Assembly: GCA_943788935.1 (NCBI GenBank)
Contig: CALSSE010000006.1
Span: 62,001 to 126,000, forward strand
DNA from: an uncultured bacterium
Lineage (GTDB): Bacteria; Myxococcota_A; Bradymonadia; UBA7976; VGTA01
Reading direction: 5' to 3'
Length of the DNA stretch: 64,000 nt
Shown here: positions 46,134 to 56,847 of the stretch, piece by piece
Layout of the letters: each line of letters opens with the position of its first letter
How positions within the stretch are numbered: position 1 is the first letter of the stretch
Notes under the pieces: model-generated
Seen by the model: only the letters and a program-made list of their open reading frames with translations
Database searches by the model: none
Told to the model about the DNA's origin: nothing
Translations under genes and position numbers: made by a program

Positions 46134-46160
46134 AAGTCTCATAAGTCTCATAAGTCTCAT
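46134..46160. repeat. 9-bp tandem repeat, 3 copies, with related copies at the next gene end
   Basis: AAGTCTCAT is repeated three times between the response-regulator stop (46193) and the DsbA-like gene start. Related 9-bp units (GAGTCTCTT) lie at about 46197-46215, inside the regulator's last codons, where they encode its QETQET tail. Confidence 0.85.
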
Positions 46161-46192
46161 AAGTTTCTAGTTTCTAAGTCTTAAGGAGTCTA

Positions 46193-46618
46193 TTAAGTCT
46201 CTTGAGTCTCTTGAGTCTTAAGGAGTTGCTGAATAACCTCGACGATTTCATCCATATCGAATGGCTTATCGAGATGAGCATCCGCGCCGTAAAGCGGAGC
46301 GGTCATTTCATTAACGATCTCTCCCACAGCGGTTAGCATCAAGATCAAGGTATGTTGGTAGCCTTCACGATTCTTGATATATTTACAGACCTCCCATCCG
46401 GTGAGGCCAGGCATCATGACGTCGAGTACCACCAAGTCAGGGGCTTCGACTAAAATGTGTTCGAGGGCCATCTCACCATCAGAGGCTTCAATAATATCAT
46501 AGTCTAATGGCTCAATCGCTAGTCGAACTAGGGTTCGAATATCGAGATCATCGTCGGCTAAGAGGATGAGAGGTCGCTCTCGACGTTCTCCACTGGTTTG
46601 GATCTGCTCTTCAGTCAC
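46193..46618 (-). CDS. single-domain response regulator
   Basis: 141 residues, GTG start at 46618 with AAAGGAG upstream. A CheY-type receiver domain: LLADDDLDIRTLV (acidic pocket D22-D24), phospho-acceptor Asp in LVVLDVMMPG (D66), Thr in MLTAVGE (T96) and Lys in HLDKPFDMDE (K118). There is no output domain. The C-terminal tail QETQET is encoded by a 9-bp repeat. No histidine kinase is adjacent; the hybrid kinase at 19276 is a possible but unproven partner. Confidence 0.93.
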   Translation of the reverse strand: MTEEQIQTSGERRERPLILLADDDLDIRTLVRLAIEPLDYDIIEASDGEMALEHILVEAPDLVVLDVMMPGLTGWEVCKYIKNREGYQHTLILMLTAVGEIVNEMTAPLYGADAHLDKPFDMDEIVEVIQQLLKTQETQET

Positions 46619-47046
46619 AATGCACTCCTTTGGGAAGCTCTAATACTGTTTTGATGGGTAAGTGGTCAGATCGAAGAATAACTTATCATGCATCTGACCG
46701 CTTTTATATAGACAGGTTTGAGATGAGGTTTATGACGCGACGATAAGATGTACGTCAAAAAAATATCTGTGGACGAGGGATTGTGGTAATTTACGATTCA
46801 TGACTCTGAGATGGAATCTAGAACATGTCAAACTAAGTTGGCCAAGAAACTGTCAATTGTGCACCTCACTTTCCCAATAGTCAGTACCCACTAAGGCTGA
46901 ATAGTCAGTACATATTGAGAAAGACCAGCTCCATCATTTAAACTTAAATGTGACGTTTTTACTCACTCCATCGTCTCTATCGAGGCCCTCACATCATCTC
47001 CTCTTTGAGGAGTCTCATCTTCGCTTGATAAGAAAAGCTATATAAT
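46619..47046. other. divergent intergenic region
   Basis: About 430 bp between divergent genes, presumably carrying both promoters. AATAGTCAGTAC occurs twice as a direct repeat (46876 and 46900, 24 bp apart), which could be an operator. TATAAT lies at 47041-47046 directly against the ATG at 47047 and is probably chance or part of the leader. No small gene is evident. Confidence 0.4.
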
Positions 47047-50000
47047 ATGAGTAAGTATTTAAAATTATTTCTACTGTTGACTTGTAGTGCATATTTGACC
47101 TTGCACTTCACCCAAGAAGACGAAGGGTGGAGAGCGAGGATACAGAAGGCGACCGCTCAATTGAAGCAAGGGGTAAAAAAGAGTGATTATGACTTGACCG
47201 AGATGGTGGTGATGAATCGCGCTGTTGTTTATGTAGAGGATCATTACGTGAACCCCTCTAAGGTGAATCGAGCGAAGATGGTCGCCGCTGGATTAGAGCA
47301 AATTCAACAAGCTGTCCCAGAGATTATGGTGAATTTAGAGCAGGAAGGAGAGAATGATCCAACCTCTGCTGAGGTGCAGGTCAATGATCACCGAAAGCGC
47401 TTCTCTTTAAAAATCGGGTCTCGTTATGAGCTGCTCTTCAAGTTTAGTGATGTTTTTAGCTTTATCCAAAGTAAGCTAAAGCACTTTGATGACTTACGGG
47501 AGATCGAGTATGCCGCGATTAATGGTATGCTTTCTACCCTTGATCCCCACAGCATCTTACTCTCTCCTGAGGAGTATGCAGAGATGCACTTGAGCACCAA
47601 AGGCCGTTTTGGTGGCTTGGGGATCGTGATCGGTATTAGAGAGAATCAACTCACGGTGATAAACCCTATCGAGGATACGCCCGCCGCTCGAGCGGGCGTC
47701 TTGGCGAATGACCATATCGTTCAAATTAACCTCGACAGTACAGTCAATATGTCACTGTCTGATGCGGTCAGCTTGATGCGAGGCGACCCAGGGACGGAGG
47801 TGGATATTTTCATTATGCGAGAAGGATGGAAGAGCCCTAAAAAGTTCACTTTGACTCGCGATAATATTAAAGTGAAGAGCGTCAAACATAAGTATCTTGG
47901 CGAAGGGGTCGGCCTCGTCCGTGTCCGTAACTTTCAAAACACGACCGTTAATGAGCTCAAATCGGCCCTCAAAGAGCTTAAGCGAGAGTCCAAGCGCCGG
48001 TCGCTTAAAGGCCTCGTTTTAGATCTCCGTGGTAACCCCGGAGGGTTACTTAATCAAGCCGCTAAGATGTCAGACCTCTTCCTCGAGCGGGGAACGATCG
48101 TTAAAACAGTAGGTTCCGGCGATAAGCTCCGTGAGCCAAAGATGGCTCGCGCTAAAGGGACGATCACAGATCTGCCGATCGTGGTATTATTAAACGCCAA
48201 CTCAGCGAGCGCGAGTGAAATCGTTGCTGGTGCGCTTAAGAATCATCAAAGAGCGATCATCGCTGGTCAGCGCTCCTTTGGTAAAGGGACTGTGCAGCTG
48301 CTATTCGACAACCCTGATCAGAGCGCTCTAAAGCTCACCATCGCTCAATATCTTACCCCAGGTGATATTAGCATCCAGTCGGTGGGGATTACTCCAACGA
48401 TCAAGCTCTCTCCGGTGTTACTCACCGATGAGATCACTTATTTCTTTGGAAGTCCAGATGAGGCTCACGGTGAGGCCTTACTCCCAGAGCACTTAGAGAG
48501 CGAGAAGAGTAAGGTTTCAAAAGGCCAAAAACCGCTGATGTCTCTTCGTTATTTACGAGATTCTAAATTGCTCAAAGAGCAACGTGATAAACCCAATGAG
48601 ATCATCATAGACTTTGAGACCCGTTTCGCTAAGCAGCTTTTGGTGAAGAGTAAGGGGCACCTTCTTCGACAACTCATCAAAGCAGGGGAGAGCGTGATTA
48701 ATAAAGAGAGAGGTGAGCAAGAGCGAGCGATCGATAACAGCTTAAAGCCTAAATCTATTAAATGGGCATCAAAGGTGACGAGAGCTAGATCAAGAGGAGT
48801 CGCCGGGGTGGAGCTATCACCAGCGAATGGAGAGGTTAAGGCTGGAGAGACACTAAAGATTACGATCAAGGTGACCAACGCAGGTAAGCATCCCTTACAT
48901 AAAGTTCGTGGGATTACTAAGTCTGAGAATCGCTTGTTCAAAGGTCATGAGTTTTTGCTAGGGTATATCCCTCCTCAGACGTCAAAGTCATGGACTGAAG
49001 AAGTAAAAGTCAATGAGAGCTTCATCAGTCGTCAAGATGAAGTTGAGGTGGTCTTTGAGGCAGATGGTAATGGGACGGTTGAGCCGTTAAAGTTCAAAAC
49101 TCGTATCGAGGCTCTCCCTACGCCTCATCTCTCTCTCCGCTATGAACTAGACGATCATGAGGCAGGAGATGGGAATGGGATTCTTAGCCCTGGAGAAGAC
49201 GTAGAGATGAGGCTCTTCTTTAAGAACGTTGGTCAGGGCTCAACTCGCGAGCTTGTCGGTCAACTAGGCACCGAGGGCAAAGGTAAAATCCCCGGTATCT
49301 TTATCAAGCAAGGTCGAGTCACTCCCGAAGTTCAAAAACTTGCTCCGGGGGGAGAAGGGAGCCTCTCATTCTTGTTTAAAGTGAAGGAGGGGTGGACCGA
49401 GTCTAGCGTCAATGCTTACCTCTCCCTCGTTGACCCTGTCCTTAGAGAGAGCACCTCTGACAAAGTCATACTCGCCATTCATAGTGTTGAAGATCTAAAG
49501 ATGACCAACGGACAACTTAAAGCGATCTCTACAGCTCCAAAGCTAGGTGCAAAAGAAGCTCCAAAGAAGAAGATGTTCGCGGTACGATCTACACCCTCCG
49601 ACGAGGGGCCGGTGATCTCTTTTCTTCAGCAGGCTCAATCGAACGCTTGTCTCACCTCTGAGAGAAAGAAATGTGCTTGGTATCGTGTCCAAGGCGAAGG
49701 CTCACGCTTCTACTGGGTGAGCGCCGATGAGGTAAACTTCACCGAGAATAGTATTAAACCTAAATCGGTCTCTAAGAGCGCTCTTCGCTATGAACTCACA
49801 CCTCCAAAGATCACTCTCAATACCATCCCCTTTGAAGTAAAAAGAGACGTTGATCATCTCAAGATCGGTGGACGAGTGGAGAGCATCCAGCCCTTACTTG
49901 ACCTCATGATTTACGTCAATCGACGCAAAGTGTTCTTCTTACCCAAACCATCGATGAAGAACCCTCATGGAGTAGAATTCGATGCTCAGGTCCCCCTTGA

Positions 50001-50109
50001 AGAAGGAGTGAACCATATCTCTATTTATGCTCGAGTCAGCGAAGAGATTACTAGCGTCTCTTCAGCCTTTATTTATCGTCCTAAGAGCGCTTCAAAGCCC
50101 TCTAAGTGA
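47047..50109 (+). CDS. S41-family C-terminal processing protease with PDZ domain and long C-terminal extension
   Basis: 1020 residues with an N-terminal signal/anchor (about 4-19). The family's N-terminal helices lead into a PDZ domain (about 195-290, GLGIVIGIRENQLTVINPIED, in parts). The protease domain follows: LVLDLRGNPGGLL, ANSASASEIVAGAL with nucleophile Ser388, and SFGKGTVQLL with Lys413, spaced 25 residues as in known Ser/Lys CTPs. After about residue 470 there are more than 500 extra residues with two CARDB-like beta-domains (LKITIKVTNAGKHPLHKV and VEMRLFFKNVGQGSTREL). An SH3-like stretch and a C-terminal Ig-like segment end it. Classical CTPs stop near 400-480 residues. Substrate unknown. 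Confidence 0.92.
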   Translation: MSKYLKLFLLLTCSAYLTLHFTQEDEGWRARIQKATAQLKQGVKKSDYDLTEMVVMNRAVVYVEDHYVNPSKVNRAKMVAAGLEQIQQAVPEIMVNLEQEGENDPTSAEVQVNDHRKRFSLKIGSRYELLFKFSDVFSFIQSKLKHFDDLREIEYAAINGMLSTLDPHSILLSPEEYAEMHLSTKGRFGGLGIVIGIRENQLTVINPIEDTPAARAGVLANDHIVQINLDSTVNMSLSDAVSLMRGDPGTEVDIFIMREGWKSPKKFTLTRDNIKVKSVKHKYLGEGVGLVRVRNFQNTTVNELKSALKELKRESKRRSLKGLVLDLRGNPGGLLNQAAKMSDLFLERGTIVKTVGSGDKLREPKMARAKGTITDLPIVVLLNANSASASEIVAGALKNHQRAIIAGQRSFGKGTVQLLFDNPDQSALKLTIAQYLTPGDISIQSVGITPTIKLSPVLLTDEITYFFGSPDEAHGEALLPEHLESEKSKVSKGQKPLMSLRYLRDSKLLKEQRDKPNEIIIDFETRFAKQLLVKSKGHLLRQLIKAGESVINKERGEQERAIDNSLKPKSIKWASKVTRARSRGVAGVELSPANGEVKAGETLKITIKVTNAGKHPLHKVRGITKSENRLFKGHEFLLGYIPPQTSKSWTEEVKVNESFISRQDEVEVVFEADGNGTVEPLKFKTRIEALPTPHLSLRYELDDHEAGDGNGILSPGEDVEMRLFFKNVGQGSTRELVGQLGTEGKGKIPGIFIKQGRVTPEVQKLAPGGEGSLSFLFKVKEGWTESSVNAYLSLVDPVLRESTSDKVILAIHSVEDLKMTNGQLKAISTAPKLGAKEAPKKKMFAVRSTPSDEGPVISFLQQAQSNACLTSERKKCAWYRVQGEGSRFYWVSADEVNFTENSIKPKSVSKSALRYELTPPKITLNTIPFEVKRDVDHLKIGGRVESIQPLLDLMIYVNRRKVFFLPKPSMKNPHGVEFDAQVPLEEGVNHISIYARVSEEITSVSSAFIYRPKSASKPSK

Positions 50110-50139
50110 TGCTCACCAAGTACGTATTTACAGGGTATG

Positions 50140-50181
50140 ATGGACAGATCGAGTAATGGACAGATCGAGTGACGCAAGAGG

Positions 50182-50190
<9 letters not shown>
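50140..50190 (+). repeat. 16-bp direct repeat, two perfect copies and one degenerate
   Basis: ATGGACAGATCGAGT occurs at 50140 and 50156. A degenerate version (ATGGATATGTCGAGT) begins at 50182, where it supplies the start codon of the DUF423 gene. The start region of that gene therefore looks derived from a duplicated leader. Confidence 0.8.
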
Positions 50191-52290
<2,100 letters not shown>

Positions 52291-54903
52291 ATGAAGTCCC
52301 GGCTTAGTGAATATTTAGTCAAGAGACAACAAGCCAGCATAGCGTTGTTGATCTCTATTTATTTCATGTCATGTGCGGCCGCAGATAACCGGGCGCCAGG
52401 GCTCTTAAATCTCCAAGATCAAGTATTAGTCACCAATCAAAATTTTCAGTTTGAGATCACTGCCTTTGATAATGATAACGATATTATCACCTTTGATTTT
52501 GTACTCTCTCCGCCTCCACCAACTCCTACTGAGACGAGTGGAGGGGTGCCTACTTTACAGAAGGTGAGTGATTATCGAGCGATCTTTAGTTGGACTCCTG
52601 GAAACGCTGATGTTGGTGCCTATGCCCTGACGGTTATCGTCACAGATGAGCGAGAGCAGAGCTCACAAGAGACTGTTAATTTGATTGTTATGGAGTCCGG
52701 TGTCATCGCCTCGCAGTGGGGGCGCTTCACGGAGCCACTAGGAGAGGCGGCGATCCTCAATCTATCTGAAAATACCTGTTTTGAGACCGCGGTTGTTATA
52801 GTCGCAGACCAATTTGTACCAGAAGAGATTAATGTTCAACTTGTCGCACCTAGTCCCATTAATGCTACGCTGACCTCCAATGGTCTTAAACGCTATCAGC
52901 TGATTTGGTGTCCCGTTCGCGAAGAGATAAGTAATCAGGTCAACTTCCCCTTTATTTTAAGGGCTACTAATACTCGGGGTCTCCCCCCGATCGAGAAGAA
53001 GTTTTTGGTGAGATTACGCTCTGAGGCGGGGGCTGAATGTCCGGGGGCACCTCCCTCTATCTCGCATCAACCGCTACCTAATTACAGCGGCGTGAACAAC
53101 GTAGTGATCAATGTCGATGTCAGTGATGATATTGGTGTCAAATCGGCGCCTACTCTATTTTATCAGCTGGTTCCGGTTATAGATGAGTTGGACCCTAATC
53201 AAATGAGTGGTCCAAGCGATGATTGGGACTCTTCACTCATGAGCGCTAATGAGCTGGGGGTCGCTGACTCATGGACTGCGATCATCCCGGCTCCTCAAGA
53301 CGCTATGAGGTCGATCATCTACTATAAATTCTTGGTGAGTGATGATGATGATGCCGAGGGGCCTAATTGTGATCATACTATTGAGAGTGAGGTCTTTCAG
53401 ATGCAGTATACGTGGGAGAATCGCTCTGTTGGTTTAGGTGAACCGCTATGTACTACCTGCATTAATGATATCCAATGCGGAGGAGATAATGACCATTGTC
53501 TCTTGTCAAGTAGCGATGGTTTGGGAGTCTGTGGGCAAGAGTGTAGTCATGACCTCGCCTGCCCGAGTGGATACTTGTGTCAAGAGGTGGTCTCCATCAA
53601 TCAACAGATGAGTCTACAGTGTATCTCGGAGAACGCCTGTGGTGCGGAATGTATCACCGATCAATTTGAGGCGGCCTCAGCGGCTGAATCCAGCAATAAT
53701 ATGCCTATGAGTGGAACTGTGCTCTCCGAAGGTCGCTATGAGGCCTTAAGTATATGTTCGGGAGATAGAGACTATTACCAAATAGATATCCCTGCGGGTG
53801 AGACCTTGACAGCGAGAATAGAGTTTTTACATCGCTTAGGTGATCTAGACCTTAGGGTGGGGGTTTTAGGTCCAATGGGGTTTGAGTCAACCAAGGCTAG
53901 TTTGACCGTCTCTGATCATGAGGAGGTAATCCTCTCATGCGTTGAGTCTAACATGACTGCGATTATCCATGTTTTCGGCCATTCAGGAGCGGTTAACAAC
54001 TATTCACTTCAGCTCGACGTTGGTCTTGAGCAATGTGTCGACGAGTGTGTTCCAGATCTTAATGAGGTCGGAGAGGGGAATCAATCTACCTTTAATGCGA
54101 CTTGGGCTGATCTTAATCAGAGCTATCAAGGGACGATTTGTCCGCAAGATATCGATATGTTTGGTGTCAACTTACAAGCGGGTGAACAAATCGAGGTTCG
54201 CCTCGATCATGAGTATAATCAGAGTGACCTCGATCTAGATATACTCGATGATTATAATACTATTTTAGCCTCAGCAAGCACTCAGAATAGAGACTTCGAG
54301 CTGTTGGAATATACACCGAGCGAGGACGGAGAGTATTATATTAAGGTATTCAATCCTGAGGGGGCGGGAAGTGTCTCTTATACTCTAAATCTGCGAGGAG
54401 GAGATTCCCTGTGCAGCTCGACGAGCGCCTGTCCTTTAGGACAATATTGTAATGGAAGCGGCGCGTGTGTCTCTAATGCCTGCCAATCAACTTGTGAGGC
54501 GGGCCACTCTTGTGTAAGCCCCATCGCGGGTCGTGTGCCTATTGATCAGAATGGAACATGCGCCCCACTCTGCCAAACGAGTCAAGAGTGTCGTAGCGGT
54601 GAGAGCTGCAAGGCCTTTGAGAATTACACTAAACGATGTGTAGTGAGCGGGAGCGCTTTAATCGCTCAATCTTGTCAACATTTTATGGATTGTGCCGGTC
54701 AAATGGTCTGCTTGCCCTCACAAGGAGGCTATTGCGCTACTGCCGGCTGTCGCTCTACAAATGATTGCTCGGGCGATGCTCTCTGCGATACGGTTTATGG
54801 GGTCTCCGCTTGCCTAAAACGTTGCGTGGATGATGCAGACTGTGGACGGGCTGACTTACGTTGTGATCAGCTCAACGAAGGAAAAGCGTGTATACCATTA
54901 TGA
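52291..54903 (+). CDS. lipoprotein with Ig-like, Cys-rich and PPC domains
   Basis: 870 residues. The N-terminus ends in YFMSC, a plausible lipobox. An Ig/cadherin-like domain follows (FEITAFDNDNDIITFDF, SWTPGNADVGAYALTVIVTD). Cys-rich units (CTTCINDIQCGGDNDHC, CSHDLACPSGYLC) precede two PPC beta-domains (FEAASAAESSNNMPMSG; GDRDYYQIDIPAGETL; and CPQDIDMFGVNLQAGEQI). The C-terminus is Cys-rich again with CQTSQECRSGESC-type disulfide units. No catalytic motif. Surface adhesion or binding is inferred. The next gene starts within its stop codon (ATGA). Confidence 0.83.
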   Translation: MKSRLSEYLVKRQQASIALLISIYFMSCAAADNRAPGLLNLQDQVLVTNQNFQFEITAFDNDNDIITFDFVLSPPPPTPTETSGGVPTLQKVSDYRAIFSWTPGNADVGAYALTVIVTDEREQSSQETVNLIVMESGVIASQWGRFTEPLGEAAILNLSENTCFETAVVIVADQFVPEEINVQLVAPSPINATLTSNGLKRYQLIWCPVREEISNQVNFPFILRATNTRGLPPIEKKFLVRLRSEAGAECPGAPPSISHQPLPNYSGVNNVVINVDVSDDIGVKSAPTLFYQLVPVIDELDPNQMSGPSDDWDSSLMSANELGVADSWTAIIPAPQDAMRSIIYYKFLVSDDDDAEGPNCDHTIESEVFQMQYTWENRSVGLGEPLCTTCINDIQCGGDNDHCLLSSSDGLGVCGQECSHDLACPSGYLCQEVVSINQQMSLQCISENACGAECITDQFEAASAAESSNNMPMSGTVLSEGRYEALSICSGDRDYYQIDIPAGETLTARIEFLHRLGDLDLRVGVLGPMGFESTKASLTVSDHEEVILSCVESNMTAIIHVFGHSGAVNNYSLQLDVGLEQCVDECVPDLNEVGEGNQSTFNATWADLNQSYQGTICPQDIDMFGVNLQAGEQIEVRLDHEYNQSDLDLDILDDYNTILASASTQNRDFELLEYTPSEDGEYYIKVFNPEGAGSVSYTLNLRGGDSLCSSTSACPLGQYCNGSGACVSNACQSTCEAGHSCVSPIAGRVPIDQNGTCAPLCQTSQECRSGESCKAFENYTKRCVVSGSALIAQSCQHFMDCAGQMVCLPSQGGYCATAGCRSTNDCSGDALCDTVYGVSACLKRCVDDADCGRADLRCDQLNEGKACIPL

Positions 54904-56795
54904 CTTCGACCCTAGCTGGTAATATCGCTCAGAGAGGGAGGCCTCTCTGCTCTCTGCTCTTAGCGGTGATATTGATCGCTTCCTTGGCAGAGAGCTGTAC
55001 TCATAACGAACCCTATCAACCTCGGGAGAGTGAAGGGGTTCTCAAGATTATACTTAACCCTATTAGGCTCGACCAGTTACTCCCTGGAGGCTACTTCCTC
55101 ATTACTGGACAAGGGCTCATCCAAGAAGCTAACTATCTCGTCTATCTTGACCTCAATGAAGCGACTGCGGTGCGTCGGATTCCCCTAGAAATGATTGAGA
55201 TTAAAGACGGCCTATTAGTGCGCTGGCCCATCGATGAAGGGCTTACAACGTCGGAAGGTGAAGCGGTCGGCTCAGTCCTTGTAGAGGCTAGTTTAAGGGG
55301 GTTTGTAGGGAGCGCTAGGGTAGAGTGGAGCGGGAGACTGACCCGTGCGCTGATGCCTTCACTTAACTCACTGAGCGCAGTCATTAGCGCTCAGACTCCT
55401 AGTGCGCTTCTCGGACAGAACCTCTTAGCGGCAGGTGAGGGGAGCTCTATACTCAACCTCACTGGAGAGTACATTGACTCAAGCGGAGCCTCTATCACCT
55501 TGGATGTGAGTGAACCCTTAATCTCAGACCCCGCTCGACAGGTTGAAGAGGCGGCTCCGGCTGATGATCGCACGACTCGATGGTGGACGCCCCGCCCACA
55601 GCTGTTTGGGATTCAAGGAGGTCGCTTTGAAGGAACAGCCACGATCACCAATAATGGCCCCGGCGGATTATTAATCAGTGAACCATCGAATGTCAGTTTT
55701 GAGCTCAGTGAGCCCTTTATCTCCTTTGTCTCTCCACAGAGTATAAGTCGAGGACAAAGACTCTTTATCGAAGGAGGCGGGCTCCTTGATCTTGTCGATG
55801 GATCAGATGTTGGATTGACCACTATTTTATTCAGTGGAGAGTTGATCCCTTTTAACCCTAATCAGTCTCCCATTCAATATGAAGACTTGAGCCTAGAGCT
55901 TGAGTACGAGACCGGCGCGAAGGTCTCTACCGCTTTTGAACCGCAGTATAATAGCTCTTGTGAATCCCTAGATGTGGGTGGGGTGCCCGGTGTTCTTGAG
56001 GGGCGTCTAGTCGCTACCGTCTACTGGAGGAATGATGAGGTGACCACCCCGCCTACCCCGATCTCTGTCGAGATCGCGCCGAGCAGACAAGTCGTTTATC
56101 TATCATTTTTACCTGCATTTACTGATTCTCTTCGGTTATTTGGCCTTCGTAATGTGAGCACAAGGGTGATCAATGAGATCATCGGAGTGGTTGAGCGTGA
56201 TTTCACGGGAGTCAACCTTGAGATTAGGACGACTCCTCCTAATGACTTTGAGCTGTTCTCTACTGTAGAGATTGGTGGCCCCGACCCTAACGCTCAATCG
56301 CTCTTCGGTCTAGATAATACCACCGGTCTCGATGTCTGTAATCAACGTTTAGATGATAACCTCGCCGGTCGAAATGCCGAGAGTGGAAATAGCTACGGAG
56401 GAGTATTTGTCGAATCATTCTTGAGCTTATCGCCCGCTCGAGGAGGAGAGGCCAATAGCTTGGCTGATCCGCTGTTTGATGAAATCTTTCAGCCACTGAT
56501 GCTATCACCCGCAGAGGTCAGTGATTTAGAAGGGACAAGAGCGACCGAGGTCCTCACTGCGATTCGAGTGTTAGGTCATCTAGTGGGTAATACTCTAACC
56601 CATGAGATCGGACACTCTCTAGGCTTACCGGTGGTCGCAGGCTGTGGTTCATATCATAATGCAGCTGGCCCAAGACAGATCATGGATTGTGGTCGAGATC
56701 GCCCTTTTCTAGAGAGAGCAGGGCTCGATCCTGAGGGTCCGCCAAGATGGACTGAAGAAAACCTAGATTATCTGAAGAAGATCCTCCCCCTCTAG
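54900..56795 (+). CDS. metzincin-like lipoprotein (zinc motif lacking third His)
   Basis: About 631 residues from ATG 54900 (ATGA overlap with the previous gene; GTG 54888 has the better-spaced AAGGA). A hydrophobic signal ends with SLAESC. Residues 60-330 are beta-rich with several IPT/Ig-like features (ALLGQNLLAAGEG, RGQRLFIEGGGLL). The C-terminal part shows THEIGHSLGLPVV (H568, E569, H572). A metzincin would have a His or Asp at residue 578, which is Val here. RQIMDCG could be the Met-turn. It is either a divergent protease or an inactive descendant. Confidence 0.7.
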   Translation: MTSTLAGNIAQRGRPLCSLLLAVILIASLAESCTHNEPYQPRESEGVLKIILNPIRLDQLLPGGYFLITGQGLIQEANYLVYLDLNEATAVRRIPLEMIEIKDGLLVRWPIDEGLTTSEGEAVGSVLVEASLRGFVGSARVEWSGRLTRALMPSLNSLSAVISAQTPSALLGQNLLAAGEGSSILNLTGEYIDSSGASITLDVSEPLISDPARQVEEAAPADDRTTRWWTPRPQLFGIQGGRFEGTATITNNGPGGLLISEPSNVSFELSEPFISFVSPQSISRGQRLFIEGGGLLDLVDGSDVGLTTILFSGELIPFNPNQSPIQYEDLSLELEYETGAKVSTAFEPQYNSSCESLDVGGVPGVLEGRLVATVYWRNDEVTTPPTPISVEIAPSRQVVYLSFLPAFTDSLRLFGLRNVSTRVINEIIGVVERDFTGVNLEIRTTPPNDFELFSTVEIGGPDPNAQSLFGLDNTTGLDVCNQRLDDNLAGRNAESGNSYGGVFVESFLSLSPARGGEANSLADPLFDEIFQPLMLSPAEVSDLEGTRATEVLTAIRVLGHLVGNTLTHEIGHSLGLPVVAGCGSYHNAAGPRQIMDCGRDRPFLERAGLDPEGPPRWTEENLDYLKKILPL

Positions 56796-56847
56796 CTAGA
56801 GAGTTATGATACCTTTCTTACAGTTTATGCGTCTTTGAGGAAGACCT

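Noticed and set aside
46520..46545. tRNA T-arm-like GGTTCGAAT
   Set aside because: It lies in the response-regulator coding sequence with no acceptor stem or cloverleaf around it.
47041..47046. TATAAT as a -10 element for a leaderless S41 transcript
   Set aside because: It touches the ATG, leaving no room for a transcription start; more likely chance AT-rich sequence.
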